Source: Bacillus sp. AFS073361
GTDB taxonomy: Bacteria; Bacillota; Bacilli; Bacillales; Cytobacillaceae
Reading direction: 5' to 3'
Assembly (NCBI RefSeq): GCF_002567005.1
Contig: NZ_NUZU01000032.1
Location: 22,411 to 86,410 of the forward strand
Length of the DNA stretch: 64,000 nt
Shown here one piece after another: positions 36,241-45,117 of this stretch. Positions within the stretch are counted from its first letter, which is position 1, and each line of letters begins with the position of its first letter. The notes beneath the pieces are model-generated. The model ran no database searches and was not told the DNA's origin. It was given only the letters and a program-made list of their open reading frames with translations. Both the position numbers and the translations under genes were made by a program.

Positions 36241-37038
36241 TTATCCTTCGATTACAGAATTCCCATTTAGTGTAATCAGGTGACATTCAGCCGGTGCACC
36301 TAACCGGAGTGGAATGGAAGTCGTACCATAACCATTACTTATAAGTAGGACCGTGTTATCCAGCTTTTTTATTTTTCCCCGCTCATGGGGGCTATATCCT
36401 AAAATATGAATTTGCCCTCCGTGTGTATGTCCGCTTAACACCAAACGTATTTTATGCTCTGGAAGAATCTTGTCTGTAATATTAGGATAATGACTGGCTA
36501 ATATCTTAAACCCACTTTCTTCCGCATCTAATAAGGCCAAATCTAGGCGATCTCGTTCTTGGTTTAAATCATCTACACCTAGTAAACAAAATTTTTCTCC
36601 TTTAACAGATTCAAAGGTAACTGCTGTATTAGCTAATACTTTTATACCCAATTCCAGGAGAATGGCATCCAATTTATGATAATCCACTTCATAATCATTG
36701 TTTCCCCAAACAAAATAAACTGGGCCAATTTGTTTTAATTTCCTCAAGTTTGCCTTTACTTTTTCAAAAGATACACCTTTTTCAGTTAAATCACCACCGA
36801 TTACAACAATATCCGCTTTCCCCATAACTGGATTTATCACTTTATCAGAGATTGTTCGCCTATGTATATCGGAAATAAAAAAAATAGAAATGCTGCCAAG
36901 TGATTTAGGAAAGTCAGGAAAGCTGAATTCATGTTCTATGATATTATTTAAAAAAGCTTCTCGTAACATATATATAAGAAGGCATCCACCCAGGATGAAC
37001 AAGAATACTAATGTTATAACCATTTCTCTTTTCCCCAT
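36241..37038 (-). CDS. ypbG: Membrane-anchored metallophosphoesterase YpbG
   Basis: The 265-residue protein has an N-terminal membrane helix (about 6-28) and a calcineurin-like phosphoesterase domain. Metal ligands are visible in FISDIHRR (D-x-H), GGDLTEKG, WGNNDYE, ASHYPN and SGHTHGGQ. The active site should face outside the membrane; the substrate is unknown, though family members include phospholipid and nucleotide hydrolases. The ATG at 37038 has a weak ribosome site; the internal ATG six codons later is an alternative. It lies 7 bp after the small membrane protein gene. Confidence 0.88.
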   Translation of the reverse strand: MGKREMVITLVFLFILGGCLLIYMLREAFLNNIIEHEFSFPDFPKSLGSISIFFISDIHRRTISDKVINPVMGKADIVVIGGDLTEKGVSFEKVKANLRKLKQIGPVYFVWGNNDYEVDYHKLDAILLELGIKVLANTAVTFESVKGEKFCLLGVDDLNQERDRLDLALLDAEESGFKILASHYPNITDKILPEHKIRLVLSGHTHGGQIHILGYSPHERGKIKKLDNTVLLISNGYGTTSIPLRLGAPAECHLITLNGNSVIEG

Positions 37039-37045
37039 TTCTTAA

Positions 37046-37414
37046 CTAACGTTCAATGGAAATCATACCATAAAAAAGACTTAAACTAAAAAATGCAATC
37101 GTCTGCACCAAACCCAAATAAAAGAGAAGGCAAAAAACAATCAGAAGATATAGATACTCAATGAGAAGGTCAACACCAATTACTTTTCGTTTTTGCCAAG
37201 CTATTTTTGTGCCAACGATAAGTTCTGATAGGACTCTCCCAGTTAAGAGAAATCCGATAAAAAAAACTAACGTGGCTGCAAAAAATTTTAAGGGATTTAC
37301 GACAAGACTTATAAAGAAATCAGATAAGGCAAAAGGTTGTGGTATTGAAATCCATTTGATGAGTATATACCCACATATAAAAATTACAAAATACTTAATC
37401 ACTTTAATGAACAT
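37046..37414 (-). CDS. Small polytopic membrane protein, unknown function
   Basis: A 122-residue protein with three to four hydrophobic helices and a central basic loop (TKIAWQKRKVIG). I do not recognise a family. The ATG at 37414 follows GGGAGGGG by five bases and is better than the in-frame upstream start. It is tightly followed by ypbG (7 bp), so the two may act together at the membrane; this is inference. Confidence 0.75.
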   Translation of the reverse strand: MFIKVIKYFVIFICGYILIKWISIPQPFALSDFFISLVVNPLKFFAATLVFFIGFLLTGRVLSELIVGTKIAWQKRKVIGVDLLIEYLYLLIVFCLLFYLGLVQTIAFFSLSLFYGMISIER

Positions 37415-37469
37415 AAAAACCCCTCCCATACAATGTATGAGAAGGATTTAAAAACTTACCTACTGCTAG

Positions 37470-38105
37470 TTAATCATCTTCTTGGATGCTCAATATTCTG
37501 AAGCCATGGTCTTCCAGCCTCTTGGTGAATTTATCGATATTGTCTTTCTTCTCTATCTTCATTACGATTCTCCGGACAAGTTTATCTGTTTCATCGAAAG
37601 TTACCAGAGAAATAATATGCTCGTGGAATTGATGTGCAATTTCAGACAGGCGTGCGATTCGTCCTTCGGTTTCAACGGATGTAAAGGCAATCCGTACACC
37701 TGGACGATTCACCCCAAATGCACTTTCGAAAGAACTAATGACATCAGAGCGCGTAACTACACCAAGGAAGTTTTTGTTAGCATCAACAACTGCTAATAAA
37801 GGAAAATCCTTTAAATCAAGAAGTGTTTTCTCAAATAATTCTCCACCTTCTAGAAACTTATCATGATGTGTAGCAATATCTTTTACAAAAGTTTGGGATA
37901 AATACTCATTCTTTTGTTTATCAGACTGAAAATAGCTCATATAAATGTTGTATCTTGTCGCCACTCCTACGTATTTATCTCCACTTAAAACCGGAAGTCC
38001 ATCAATCTGATATTTTTCCAAACTTTCTAAAGCGTCTTTAAGTGTAGTATTTTCCTGGACAGTAAAACATTCATGCTTTGGAATCATTATATTTTTTACG
38101 AACAA
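37470..38105 (-). CDS. CBS-domain protein with C-terminal ACT-like region
   Basis: The product (211 residues) holds two CBS domains (about 5-60 and 73-128; IMIPKHECFTVQENTTLKDAL and FPLLAVVDANKNFLGVVTRSDV), then an ACT-like module (about 138-208, RPGVRIAFTSVETEGRIARLSEIA). Such proteins usually sense adenine nucleotides or small ligands. An ATG at 38111 lies only two bases from the GAGG site; the TTG at 38105 has seven bases and gives the family-like start MFVKNIMIPK, so it is preferred. Divergent from cotJABC. Confidence 0.85.
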   Translation of the reverse strand: MFVKNIMIPKHECFTVQENTTLKDALESLEKYQIDGLPVLSGDKYVGVATRYNIYMSYFQSDKQKNEYLSQTFVKDIATHHDKFLEGGELFEKTLLDLKDFPLLAVVDANKNFLGVVTRSDVISSFESAFGVNRPGVRIAFTSVETEGRIARLSEIAHQFHEHIISLVTFDETDKLVRRIVMKIEKKDNIDKFTKRLEDHGFRILSIQEDD

Positions 38106-38188
38106 ATCCATCACCTCGAAATATAATCATGCATTATTTAGTATACTTCTATAAAGCTTGGAAAAAACCCTTTTGCATTTAAGATTAT

Positions 38189-38217
38189 GTCATAGAAAAA
38201 GGATTATTTCATATTAT
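38189..38217 (+). promoter_or_regulatory. Candidate sigma-E promoter of cotJABC
   Basis: GTCATAGA (38189-38196) and CATATTAT (38210-38217) are separated by 13 bases, resembling the sigma-E pattern GKCATATT / CATACAMT. The predicted transcript starts about 25 bases before the cotJA ATG. Mother-cell sigma-E control of cotJ is known in B. subtilis; the site here is inference. Confidence 0.5.
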
Positions 38218-38247
38218 TAACTGATGTTGAATAAAGGGAGGACTATT

Positions 38248-38478
38248 ATGAATACACATTTCAAAACCTTTCATCCGTATGTGAGTCCCTTTGACCCTTG
38301 TCCGCCGATTCTTGAAAAAGCATACTCTACCCCACCAAATTTATATATGGGATTTCAACCACCAAACCTGGAACAATTTACACCACTTGAGGCACTTAGA
38401 GCCGGTACACTCTGGAAAGCATTCTATGATCCATGGTTTAGTCCACTGGAGCCTGGCAAAGGAGGATTACCCCAATGA
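38248..38478 (+). CDS. cotJA: Spore coat protein CotJA
   Basis: A 76-residue proline- and aromatic-rich coat-associated protein (SPFDPCPPILEKAYSTPPNLYMGFQPPNLEQF). CotJA is needed for CotJC to enter the spore. The ATG at 38248 follows AAAGGGAGG. The last bases overlap the cotJB start by four, so translation is coupled. First gene of cotJABC. Confidence 0.92.
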   Translation: MNTHFKTFHPYVSPFDPCPPILEKAYSTPPNLYMGFQPPNLEQFTPLEALRAGTLWKAFYDPWFSPLEPGKGGLPQ

Positions 38479-38735
38479 AACAAGTTCCTGCCGAGTACTA
38501 CCAATTAATGGAACAACTACAAGCTGTTGACTTTGTCTTAGTCGAACTAACCCTATATTTGGATACTCATAATGATGATCTTGAAGCCATCAATCAATTC
38601 AATCATTACGCAAAAGAAAGAAAACGCCTTAAAAAAGCATTCGAAAGCCAATTTGGACCTCTTTTGCAATTTGGTAATAGTTACTCAAGTTATCCATGGA
38701 ATTGGGACGATACCCCTTGGCCATGGCAAGTCTAA
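38475..38735 (+). CDS. cotJB: Spore coat protein CotJB
   Basis: An 86-residue helical protein of the CotJB family with conserved LMEQLQAVDFVLVELTLYLDTH and a tryptophan-rich C-terminal end (NWDDTPWPW). Partner of CotJA and CotJC in the coat or at the forespore. ATG overlaps cotJA by four bases; cotJC starts 43 bp later. Confidence 0.93.
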   Translation: MKQVPAEYYQLMEQLQAVDFVLVELTLYLDTHNDDLEAINQFNHYAKERKRLKKAFESQFGPLLQFGNSYSSYPWNWDDTPWPWQV

Positions 38736-38778
38736 AATCGAAGCGCCCGTATTATTTTTTGAGGAGGGATTGGTGTAA

Positions 38779-39348
38779 ATGTGGATTTACGAAAAGAAAT
38801 TACAATATCCTGTTCGCGTCAGCACGTGTAATCCGAGATTGGCTAAATATTTAATTGAGCAATATGGCGGTGCAGATGGGGAATTGTCTGCAGCACTACG
38901 ATATTTAAACCAAAGATATTCCATTCCTGACAAAGTAATCGGACTTCTGACAGATATAGGAACAGAGGAATTTGCACACCTTGAAATGATTGCCACCATG
39001 GTTTATAAGCTTACAAAGGATGCAACACCAGAACAAATAAAAGCGGCAGGGATTGAGGATCACTACGTAAACCATGACAAAGGTTTGTTTTACCATAATG
39101 CTGCTGGAGTGCCATGGACAGCAGCATTTATCCAAACAAAAGGGGATCCTATTGCAGATCTTTACGAAGACATTGCAGCAGAAGAAAAAGCCAGAGCTAC
39201 CTATCAATGGATTATTAATATGAGTGATGATACAGATTTAAATGATGGTCTACGGTTCTTAAGAGAACGAGAGATTATTCATTCACAGCGCTTCCGTGAA
39301 GCCGTGGAAATATTAAAAGACGAACAAGGCAAAAAGAAAATATTTTAA
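38779..39348 (+). CDS. cotJC: Spore coat protein CotJC, manganese-catalase-like
   Basis: The 189-residue protein belongs to the ferritin-like manganese catalase family. Candidate metal ligands lie in DIGTEEFAHLEMI (E/H) and in DIAAEEKARATYQW; the C-terminal REREIIHSQRF carries another Glu/His pair. It is incorporated into spores and may remove peroxide. Its start ATG follows GGAGGGATTGGTGTAA. A dispersed repeat and a terminator follow the stop. In B. subtilis the cotJ operon is at a different chromosomal site, as I recall. Confidence 0.95.
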   Translation: MWIYEKKLQYPVRVSTCNPRLAKYLIEQYGGADGELSAALRYLNQRYSIPDKVIGLLTDIGTEEFAHLEMIATMVYKLTKDATPEQIKAAGIEDHYVNHDKGLFYHNAAGVPWTAAFIQTKGDPIADLYEDIAAEEKARATYQWIINMSDDTDLNDGLRFLREREIIHSQRFREAVEILKDEQGKKKIF

Positions 39349-39352
39349 CTAA

Positions 39353-39385
39353 AAAGTGGAAGCTCCTCTAGGCGCTGGAGCTGGA
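39353..39385 (+). repeat. Copy 2 of the post-stop dispersed repeat
   Basis: AAAGTGGAAGCTCC then TCTAGGCGCTGGAGCTGGAT, starting four bases after the cotJC stop. It shares GGCGCTGGAGCT with copy 1 and is more diverged in its first half. Confidence 0.65.
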
Positions 39386-39394
39386 TTCAAAAGA

Positions 39395-39430
39395 AATAAG
39401 AAGCAGTTTTGTCCTGCTTCTTATTTTTTT
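39395..39430. terminator. Bidirectional terminator between cotJC and ypbF
   Basis: AATAAGAAGCAG (39395-39406) pairs with CTGCTTCTTATT (39413-39424), followed by TTTTTTT on the plus strand. The distal arm includes the ypbF stop on the minus strand. Confidence 0.88.
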
Positions 39431-39876
39431 TCATGGTATAGATTAATGTCATATTTTGTTTTCATCATTTCAAAGACAATATGGCGGTTTTTCCATTCTT
39501 CTTCTTTTTTCCAGTAATCTTTACTTCGGTCAACAATTTCACAGCGTAATTCATGGTACTCTTTTTCTGCTTTGTCTTTTTTCTCTTTCAATAAGTTCAT
39601 GGTTCCATACATGCCCACACAAAAGACTAATAGTGTTAAATTATTCGAATCATTAACAAAAGCTGAAAACATCGCAGCAAAGGAATAGGAATAAATGCTG
39701 GCAACTGTTAAATATAAATAGACAAAAAAACTTGCGGCCAATATAATTGTTCCCCAGATTGAAAGGATATGCCGCTTTTTAAACCGATCAAACTTTTCTT
39801 TCCTTTTTCTCACATTTTCAAGCGCTTGTTTGGTTGCTTGATCCGTATTTTCAAGTAATTGGATTGGAGAATCCAT
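39421..39876 (-). CDS. ypbF: YpbF, DUF2663 family membrane protein
   Basis: A 151-residue protein with a charged N-terminal helix (KQALENVRKRKEKFDRFKKRH), two membrane helices (about 40-90) and a long C-terminal coiled segment with many Glu and Lys. Family DUF2663 and place next to ypbE match B. subtilis ypbF. ATG at 39876 follows GGAGGGTG. Function is unknown; the coiled tail suggests protein contacts. Confidence 0.85.
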   Translation of the reverse strand: MDSPIQLLENTDQATKQALENVRKRKEKFDRFKKRHILSIWGTIILAASFFVYLYLTVASIYSYSFAAMFSAFVNDSNNLTLLVFCVGMYGTMNLLKEKKDKAEKEYHELRCEIVDRSKDYWKKEEEWKNRHIVFEMMKTKYDINLYHEKK

Positions 39877-39940
39877 TTTATCACCCTCCATTTCTATATA
39901 TATACATATGAACTTGTCCTTTCTATTATGATTTCTTCAT

Positions 39941-39966
39941 GAAAAAACCGATCACTAAGGGATCGG
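39941..39966 (-). terminator. Intrinsic terminator after ypbE
   Basis: CCGATC (39948-39953) and GATCGG (39961-39966) with TTTTTTC following on the minus strand, adjacent to the ypbE stop. Confidence 0.85.
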
Positions 39967-40593
39967 CTAATTGTTTATCGGTATTTTCAAGACCTGACCT
40001 GCATTTACTTGCTTACTCCGAAGATGATTGGCTTTCATAATGATGTCCATCCCCTTGGGAGATTGGTAGTACTTTAAGGCTATTCTATATAGATTTTCGT
40101 TTCGTTTAACTGTATGCGTTACAGTAGACTTTATTTGTGATTCTCTCGAAGTTCCTGTTGTTTTTTTTAAGGGTTTTTTAGTTTCAGAATGTTTTACCTC
40201 GTTGCTAGTTTGTTTTGTTTCATTATTAGCAGGATTCGTTTCCTTTGATTGATCAAAATCCTCGGTTTTTGTTTCTTCTTCGTCATTTGACGTTTCTAAA
40301 TTAATGGTTTCATATCCAACAGAATCCTCGGTGGTATTTGGAACTCCATTAACTTTTTTAGCTCCATCACGGTACGAAATTACACTAAAAATAATAATCG
40401 GCAGGAGAATAAAGAACAAAACTAATAAACGGATGACTGGGTATTTTAGCTTCCACTTTGTTTTTTTCTTCTTTCTCCGATGGATATGCTCACGAGGCGG
40501 CAAGTCATCCTTGGCGTCCACTTTCTCATTAATTTTTTCTATACGTTGTTTCAAACGTTCCGCCTGGTCCCTGTATGGTTCTTCGCTATTCAT
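39967..40593 (-). CDS. ypbE: YpbE, LysM domain protein
   Basis: The 208-residue protein has a basic cytoplasmic N-terminus, one membrane helix (about 49-70), an acidic Thr/Asn/Glu-rich linker and a C-terminal LysM domain (about 160-207, THTVKRNENLYRIALKYY). It should be anchored in the membrane with LysM reaching peptidoglycan. It overlaps ypbD by four bases, so it belongs to the ypbB-recQ-ypbD-ypbE operon. Specific function is unknown. Confidence 0.9.
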   Translation of the reverse strand: MNSEEPYRDQAERLKQRIEKINEKVDAKDDLPPREHIHRRKKKKTKWKLKYPVIRLLVLFFILLPIIIFSVISYRDGAKKVNGVPNTTEDSVGYETINLETSNDEEETKTEDFDQSKETNPANNETKQTSNEVKHSETKKPLKKTTGTSRESQIKSTVTHTVKRNENLYRIALKYYQSPKGMDIIMKANHLRSKQVNAGQVLKIPINN

Positions 40594-41195
40594 AGCCGCA
40601 CTCCTCCCCGTGGGTCTTCTCTAGTTGGACTTTTACATTTTATATAAACACCTAATAAAAAATCAATAACAAAATGCATAACAATTGTAACCGCTAAATT
40701 ATTGGTCCATTCAAAAATTACACCAATCAAAAAGCTTAATATAACAATATTTACAAATAAAAACCAATTAAAAAGATATCGATAGTGAATAATTGCAAAA
40801 ATAATGCTCGCAAAAACCAATCCTACTTTTGTTTGTATGATTCCTCTAAACAATAATTCCTCACTAAACGCTACAAAAAAAGCAATCAGTATGATGTGAA
40901 AAAAGTTTCTATTTTTAAAGATTCTTTCATTTAACCCCCCGTCATCATAAAAGGAAGAAGGCAGCCATTTCATTAAAAGAACATCTAACATCACAATGAT
41001 TACTCCCGCAGGAATCCCAATTATAAAAATGTTAGAGTCATCCAAAATTATATTTTCTAAATAGGAGAAATGGTCAAAAAATATAAACCCCAATAGTAAC
41101 GAGATGACACAGAGAATGATTTGTGTCATATACAGATGAAAAAGCAAATCTCTATCCGTTAATCCATTTATTAATTCAAAATACTTCTTTTTCAT
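40590..41195 (-). CDS. ypbD: YpbD, CPBP-family intramembrane protease homologue
   Basis: A 201-residue protein with six to seven membrane helices and the Abi/CAAX motif SEELLFRG (EExxxR) near residue 111, followed by AIIHYRYLF and VMHFVIDF with the other expected histidines. Such proteins are intramembrane metalloproteases or bacteriocin-immunity relatives. Four-base overlaps with recQ and ypbE indicate one operon. Confidence 0.88.
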   Translation of the reverse strand: MKKKYFELINGLTDRDLLFHLYMTQIILCVISLLLGFIFFDHFSYLENIILDDSNIFIIGIPAGVIIVMLDVLLMKWLPSSFYDDGGLNERIFKNRNFFHIILIAFFVAFSEELLFRGIIQTKVGLVFASIIFAIIHYRYLFNWFLFVNIVILSFLIGVIFEWTNNLAVTIVMHFVIDFLLGVYIKCKSPTREDPRGGVRL

Positions 41196-42706
41196 TCCCT
41201 CAACTCACTATTGATTAGAATTTTGGCAAGTAATTCTTTCCAGTTTTGTTCCGTTTTTCTCACCAAAGGTAAATCACTAGAATGACTTGTTTGGTAGTCG
41301 ATTATTTGAAGTCCGCATATGTCACAGCATTTGTTTACCTTGTTTAATAGTGTTTCATCAAAATATTGTAAAATATTTTGACGTCTGCATAATCTAGATT
41401 CAGCCCATTTTTTCATTCGATAAATATTATTCTTTTTAATTGCTAATCTTTCCAGAACAAACTCTTTAATGATGTTTCTTAATTGTTTAATACTTATTGT
41501 TTCAAGAGAAGTATTTATTACAAAGTCCTCAACAATCCGCCATTGAATTTCCGAGAAACCGCCAAGATCCATTAAATTGATATCTAAAGTCATCTTCCCA
41601 TCTATTAACATCCGTTTCTCGTCCAGTTTATTAAACAACCAGTCTATTTGCTGCTCAGATGGTAATTCACTCTCCGCAAGTTGAATCGGCAGTTGTTCAT
41701 CCCCAGGCGTATATAAAAGGATGGCAATACTAGGTTTGCCATCTCGACCAGCCCTTCCAATTTCTTGGAGATACGATTCTATTTGCATCGGCATATGATA
41801 ATGAATAACAAACCGGATATTGTCCTTATTTATTCCCATGCCAAAGGCACTTGTGGCACATATAACATCTAATTGTCCATACACAAACTGCTGTTGAATC
41901 AGTATTCTAGTGGATTGGTCCAAACCGCTATGATAGGCCATCGCTCGGCAGATTCCTTTATCTGATAACAAGGAAGCCATTTGTTCCGCCATTTTTTTAC
42001 TTGAAAAATAAATAATCCCAGGCTTTTGCAAATTGGCAACAAGCTCACAGACAACCCCTTGCTTTTCGCGGAATTCTAATAATTCTTTAACATAAAAACC
42101 TATATTTGGCCTGTCAATTGTGGACTCTATTTTTTTAATTTCATCCAAATCAAGTGAACGAATGATGTCCTCTCTTACTTTTTTGGTAGCAGTTGCAGTC
42201 AGCGCAAGTGTGAGTGGATCGCCAAACTTTTTTCTAATTTCACCTAGTTTTGAATAATCTGGCCGAAAGTCAAATCCCCATTGGGAAATACAATGAGCTT
42301 CATCGACTACAAACAATGAAACTGTAAGTTCTTGTAGTTTGCGAAGGATAAAAGGAACCATTAACATTTCAGGTGAGATGAAGATATACTTATACTGTTT
42401 CAATTGATGAAGTGCATTTTTCCTTTCATCTGCACTAAGAAAGGAGTTTAACGCAATGACTCTCTTTTCACCAAATTTCTTAAAATGTTCCACTTGGTCT
42501 TGCATCAGTGAGAGAAGTGGCGATACTATTAAAATTTGCCCCTTTAACATTAGCCCTGGCAGTTGGTAACACAATGATTTTCCTGTTCCTGTCGGAAGCA
42601 TAGCCAATGTATGATGGCCAGACAAAATTGATGTGATTACCTCTTTTTGTCCAGTCTTAAAACTTGGATAACCAAAATGTTCTATTAATACTTTTTCTAG
42701 TTCCAT
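41192..42706 (-). CDS. recQ: RecQ-family ATP-dependent DNA helicase, short form
   Basis: The 504-residue superfamily-2 helicase unwinds DNA 3' to 5' in repair. The Walker A motif GTGKS is at 40-44 in MLPTGTGKSLCYQLP, followed by DEAHCISQWGFDFRPDY and the helicase C motif QEIGRAGRDGKPS. The zinc site is CRR...CCDIC near 438-465. A C-terminal HRDC domain is missing, which is the state of RecS/YpbC of B. subtilis rather than full-length RecQ. It is coupled to ypbB by a one-base overlap. Confidence 0.95.
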   Translation of the reverse strand: MELEKVLIEHFGYPSFKTGQKEVITSILSGHHTLAMLPTGTGKSLCYQLPGLMLKGQILIVSPLLSLMQDQVEHFKKFGEKRVIALNSFLSADERKNALHQLKQYKYIFISPEMLMVPFILRKLQELTVSLFVVDEAHCISQWGFDFRPDYSKLGEIRKKFGDPLTLALTATATKKVREDIIRSLDLDEIKKIESTIDRPNIGFYVKELLEFREKQGVVCELVANLQKPGIIYFSSKKMAEQMASLLSDKGICRAMAYHSGLDQSTRILIQQQFVYGQLDVICATSAFGMGINKDNIRFVIHYHMPMQIESYLQEIGRAGRDGKPSIAILLYTPGDEQLPIQLAESELPSEQQIDWLFNKLDEKRMLIDGKMTLDINLMDLGGFSEIQWRIVEDFVINTSLETISIKQLRNIIKEFVLERLAIKKNNIYRMKKWAESRLCRRQNILQYFDETLLNKVNKCCDICGLQIIDYQTSHSSDLPLVRKTEQNWKELLAKILINSELRE

Positions 42707-43743
42707 TATCTATCACCATATTTCGCCAATACTAGTCTTATTTGAAAATATGTCGCGGTTACAATCTTTTCTCGAATTAACTTTAACTGTTTAGTTGCTA
42801 TTTGGTGTGAAATTTCTAAAATCTTATTTTGTAATTCTTTATCTACGTAAGTATCGATGGAGAAATTCTCCATATTTAGGGCTAATTCAACCAGATGGTC
42901 TTCTATTGTACTTAATTTTAAGTGCCTTATATTTGCAATCATATCAAGTGTATATCCTTGATTTAATAATCTTTGTGTTTTCCTGGTAGATAACGTTAAT
43001 TCATCATTTTTCATTAGACCTTTAATTAAAAAAGGCAAAATTTTAAACTTATAACCATCTTCCTCAATTTTTCGCAATAAATAATGAAGTGTATTTGTAA
43101 AACCAATTTGGTAGTCGTGAAAATTTATATTTAACTGTTTGGCTGCTTGAAGAGGGGTCAAGCCAATTTGTTGAAAACCTGTTAACCGAATTACTAAGAT
43201 GGCAGGGTCAAACCCGTTTCCCGCGTCAAGACAATCTTCTAATTCTGAATAAAAAATTGTCCCCATTTCCATCCTAGGCAGATTCATACTTTTTAGAGCG
43301 GATTTTAACCAAGTATGAACTTCTTTGTTTTTTTGGATGGGAGTATATCTTGTTTCTCCGAACATTAAATTGGATATCACCTGTACTAATAGGGACAATC
43401 TTTCCCAAAATAAGGAGGTCATTTGATGATAGTTCCAGCCATGAATATACTTCGGCAGTTGAGTTTTTTCTAGAAGCTCTTTTCCAAGAAGCGTAACTAT
43501 AAATCGTTGTTCTCCGATATTTTTTACCCACTTTTTTTCACTCATCGATTGAATTATTTCTTCAAAAGATTCTCTGGATAATTGCTCATAAATCCCAAAA
43601 AAACTTTTCAACGAAAATAAATGGGCATCTTGGATAGTTTGCGATGACTTTTTTCCATTAAGAAGGTGATAGACCGAATAAATGGTCCGTTCCTTATTTA
43701 ATTGTTTTATACTATAAAGAATGATGGATTCAATTTGGAGCAT
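42706..43743 (-). CDS. ypbB: YpbB, helix-turn-helix protein, partner of RecQ
   Basis: A 345-residue protein whose C-terminal third contains a helix-turn-helix region (STRKTQRLLNQGYTLDMIANIRHLKLSTIEDHLVEL), a type often found next to helicases in Firmicutes. The stop overlaps the recQ start (TAATG), and the pair is conserved, which suggests joint action in DNA repair. Specific biochemical role is not known. It begins the ypbB-recQ-ypbD-ypbE operon. Confidence 0.88.
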   Translation of the reverse strand: MLQIESIILYSIKQLNKERTIYSVYHLLNGKKSSQTIQDAHLFSLKSFFGIYEQLSRESFEEIIQSMSEKKWVKNIGEQRFIVTLLGKELLEKTQLPKYIHGWNYHQMTSLFWERLSLLVQVISNLMFGETRYTPIQKNKEVHTWLKSALKSMNLPRMEMGTIFYSELEDCLDAGNGFDPAILVIRLTGFQQIGLTPLQAAKQLNINFHDYQIGFTNTLHYLLRKIEEDGYKFKILPFLIKGLMKNDELTLSTRKTQRLLNQGYTLDMIANIRHLKLSTIEDHLVELALNMENFSIDTYVDKELQNKILEISHQIATKQLKLIREKIVTATYFQIRLVLAKYGDR

Positions 43744-43882
43744 ACGAACCTCCCATCACTTATTTCGCACATATTCGACCAAAAACACCATTTTCTCTCT
43801 TTATTCTACCATGAAATAAAGGATCTTGATGCCCAAAAATGTGGAAGATTTAGCAAAACACTTGGATAAACTAAAGTGATAA

Positions 43883-44248
<366 letters not shown>

Positions 44249-44275
44249 TATTTAGGATAATACGTTTAAGCTACT

Positions 44276-44314
44276 GCCTCTCTCCTATTTTAGGTGAGGG
44301 GCCTTTATTTTTGT
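44276..44314 (+). terminator. Terminator after fer
   Basis: GCCTCTCTCCT pairs, with one or two wobble positions, with AGGTGAGGGGC; CTTTATTTTTG follows on the plus strand. Confidence 0.75.
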
Positions 44315-44315
44315 T

Positions 44316-44352
44316 TACAAAATAAAACAGGAGGAATGATTCCCCCTGTCCT
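44316..44352 (-). terminator. Terminator after the riboflavin transporter gene
   Basis: ACAGGAGGAAT and ATTCCCCCTGT pair with one mismatch; TTTATTTTG follows on the minus strand. It lies about ten bases past the stop. Confidence 0.8.
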
Positions 44353-44360
44353 TTAGCTAC

Positions 44361-44945
44361 TTAGGCGCTTTTAATTGTAGTAAATTTATTGATCCATGCT
44401 TGCATCCGTATGAACAGAAGCATGAAGATGATGGACATCATGACTCCTTTTAAAAGGTTAAATGGTAAGATTGCTGGCAATACTAAATTCCTCATATCTG
44501 GAAAGCCCATTAGAACAGTATATGCAGGTAAAATTACCAAGTAGTTTAAAATACTCATCATAACTGCCATGATTGCCGTACCAAAAATTAATGCTAGCGT
44601 CATACCTTTTCTAGTCTTAAGTCTATTATATACAAAATAAGTCGGCAGGATAAAAACAATTCCCGCAACGAAATTGGCTATCTGCCCCACTGGAATTCCT
44701 GTTTGACTACCTGTCTGAATATAATTAAGGACATTTTTAAAAAACTCAACTAAAATTCCTGCAATCGGTCCAAAAATCAATGTGGCAATTAATGCTGGAA
44801 TGTCACTGAAATCGACAAACAAGAAATTTGGGAATAGCGGCAACGGAAATTGTATGAGCATTAACAGAAAAGCAATACTACTCAGCATTCCTATTGACAC
44901 ATAAGCCCTAACGTTCATTTTCCTCTTTTTCTGCATTTTCTTCAT
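44361..44945 (-). CDS. ribU: Riboflavin ECF transporter substrate-binding subunit (FmnP/RibU)
   Basis: The 194-residue membrane protein has about six helices and the riboflavin-binding loop FVDFSDIPALIATLIFGPIAG seen in RibU/YpaA. It works with the shared ECF energising module to import riboflavin. An FMN riboswitch and transcription terminator precede it, so expression falls when FMN is high. The ribosome site GGAGAGAGG can pair with an upstream CCTCTCTTCC. Confidence 0.93.
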   Translation of the reverse strand: MKKMQKKRKMNVRAYVSIGMLSSIAFLLMLIQFPLPLFPNFLFVDFSDIPALIATLIFGPIAGILVEFFKNVLNYIQTGSQTGIPVGQIANFVAGIVFILPTYFVYNRLKTRKGMTLALIFGTAIMAVMMSILNYLVILPAYTVLMGFPDMRNLVLPAILPFNLLKGVMMSIIFMLLFIRMQAWINKFTTIKSA

Positions 44946-45011
44946 CTTCCTCTCTCCTTTTTTTGATCCATCGCGTTAAGGAAGAGAGGTTCAGCAACAG
45001 ACGAGACCAAT

Positions 45012-45054
45012 GTAAATAAAAACTCCCTCAGCAATAATTCGCTTAAGGGAGTTT
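45012..45054 (-). terminator. Riboswitch expression-platform terminator
   Basis: AAACTCCCT (45020-45028) and AGGGAGTTT (45046-45054) form a stem, and the minus-strand continuation is TTATTTAC. It lies between the FMN riboswitch and the transporter gene and is the likely FMN-dependent stop. Confidence 0.8.
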
Positions 45055-45117
45055 ACAAAGGCACGCTTAATAAACGTTCATTAATATAAATTTTTTTTGA
45101 ACGTCTGCAGAACCTCC

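Noticed and set aside
38905..39207. Cysteine-rich frame antisense to cotJC
   Set aside because: Antisense shadow of a well supported coat gene, without ribosome site.
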